A DNA stretch of 29,894 nucleotides from Gonium pectorale (taxonomy: Eukaryota > Chlorophyta > Chlorophyceae > Chlamydomonadales > Volvocaceae), in contig LSYV01000002.1 of the NCBI GenBank assembly GCA_001584585.1, positions 1,035,265 through 1,065,158 of the forward strand, given 5' to 3'. Below, piece after piece: positions 28,698 through 29,894 of this stretch. A model generated the notes under the pieces. The model was not told the DNA's origin and ran no database searches. It saw nothing but the letters and a program-made list of their open reading frames with translations. A program made the translations under genes and the position numbers. How positions within the stretch are numbered: the stretch's first letter is position 1; every line of letters starts with the position of its first letter.

Positions 28698-29894
28698 ATG
28701 GATCCACTGCTGGGAAGCGGTCAGGCCCCGGCGGCTTCAGCCGACGACGCGCCGGCCCCGCAGCAGCAGCAGCCTGTGGCCCCGCACACCTTTGCTCCGC
28801 CTGCAACAGGCCGTGCGGCGGCAGGGCAGCAGGGCGGCCGGCGGGGGCGCCCCTCTGACGAGTCGGGCGACAACGAGCCCGAGCGGCCGAAGTGGCGCCG
28901 TGGCTCCGAGGGCGGTCTCCTGTCCGACCGCCTGGAAGCGGCACCGCTGACGGCGACTGCTGCTGCCGGCGCCGCTGCCGCGGGTGCTGCTGGGGCAACT
29001 GCCACAGAAGGGTCTCCGGCGGCGCGGTCACAGGCGCCGACTGCGGCACATCCGGCATCGTCACGGCCGCTATCGGAGCGCCCGCATCTGCTGCCGGCGA
29101 GCGCACAGGTGGGGGCCGGGAGTATCTTGCGCATGGATCAGCTGTTTAGGCCCATGGGAACATGTAGAACGGTACGAGGCGCGTGGCGAGATGGCAACGG
29201 CCACAAGAGGTTTAGCCAAATAATCAAGGATGGTCGGGAGGTGATGCCAATGGCTCGATACAGGGTTCCGAACATGTGGGGATAGTTGTGCGCTTGTACG
29301 CACTAAGAGCCGGGCTGCTGCTTCGACCAGCGGCTGTTGATGAACCAGCACGATTACATTCTGCACCTCTTCATGCACCCGAGCTGTTTGCGTCCAGACC
29401 CGCCCGCTTTCGTGGTCAAACTATCTATGTTAGATTTTCATGCCTACGCGCATTCGCTCCCGCTCGGCACATGGCACGGTATGCTGCCGTAATCCCTGCA
29501 GGCCCCCGCGGGTGGTGCGGCAGCCAGGTCAGTAGCAGCGCCATTACAGCCGCCGGCCGAGGGCGGTGACGGGGCTGCCGGCGGCCCGCACGGTGGCGAC
29601 GGCGGCAACAACGCCGAGCAAGGCCAGGAGGAGGAGTTCCTGCGGCACGTACGGCCTGTCAACGCGCCGCTCGCGGAACTGACTTCGAGTCAGCCAGGTA
29701 GCGGCGTGGCCGGGGCCGGTCCCGACGACCCCGCACCGCCGCCTGCCCCCACCAGCAAAGCGGAGCGGCATCACCTGGCAGATACCTTCTACGACCAATC
29801 GCCATCATGGGCGCGCCGGCAAAGGCCCCCACGCCAGAAGGACAGTGTCTTTAATTCGGACATGCCCGAGGGTCCGGCGGCGGGCGCAGCGGCC
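28698..29894 (+). CDS. Gene E: Ala/Gly/Pro-rich protein of unknown function (two exons, 3' end outside window)
   Basis: Exon 1 (28698-29108, 137 codons) starts MDPLLGSGQAPAASADDAPA and includes GRPSDESGDNEPERPKWRRG, SEGGLLSDRLEAAPL and SSRPLSERPHLLPASAQ. It ends in phase 0 at CAG/GTGGGG. Exon 2 opens after CCCTGCAG at 29502: APAGGAAARSVAAPLQPPAE, then EEEFLRHVRPVNAPLAELTS, ADTFYDQSPSWARRQRPPRQ and NSDMPEGPAAGAAA. It is open to the end of the window. The protein is hydrophilic and probably largely disordered, with acidic, Gln and basic patches; no signal peptide, membrane span or known domain is visible. A gag-like element protein or a regulatory host protein are both possible. The splice sites are shared with pseudogene D, which supports the model. 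Confidence 0.6.

Overview
The window looks like nuclear DNA of a GC-rich eukaryote, most likely a chlorophycean (volvocine-type) green alga. This rests on split genes with GT-AG introns of about 180-700 nt, pyrimidine-rich acceptors ending in YAG, proteins rich in Ala/Gly/Pro/Gln, abundant perfect short tandem repeats and many decayed transposable elements. No ribosome-binding-site or operon logic and no bacterial gene is visible. Scaffolding Ns fill 10787-11658. The taxon is an inference; no marker gene is present.

The main content is a three-copy gene family with one five-exon structure. Copy A (4468-7608, +) and copy C (22322-19395, -) read through as 493 and 486 aa. Copy B (14938-12266, -) is the same gene broken by a 4-bp insertion in exon 3. 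The encoded protein has an F-box-like N-terminus followed by what reads as a PHO80/P-type cyclin box split by a low-complexity Pro/Gln/Ala insertion, and then a cyclin-C-lobe-like exon. B and C are direct repeats about 7.4 kb apart. Both carry a remnant of another exon 1 about 0.65 kb upstream, so the tandem unit is old and compound. Copy A lies in inverted orientation.

The right end (about 23.6-29.9 kb) holds a second duplicated gene coding for an Ala/Gly/Pro-rich protein of unknown function. Copy E (28698 to the window end) is open across two exons. Copy D (24355-27031) is a pseudogene, expanded by at least three insertions, one of which is a roughly 1.0-kb retroelement-like insert in its intron.

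The rest is mainly repeats. Region 1-3.5 kb is a mosaic of broken coding fragments and repeat tails. A hAT-like DNA element has two copies with terminal inverted repeats and 8-bp target duplications (9713-9952, and 10741-11684 around the N gap) plus two diverged copies, one of them inside intron 4 of copy C. A dispersed tail family contains a UUCG-capped hairpin with compensatory changes between copies. Two perfect short-unit arrays stand out: 21 copies of a 10-mer at 9401-9610 and 16 copies of a hexamer coding (Pro-Gln)16 in copy A. The stretches 480-988, 7609-8420, 9953-10732, 11819-12265, 17867-19394 and 27050-28140 contain nothing I can call as a gene.
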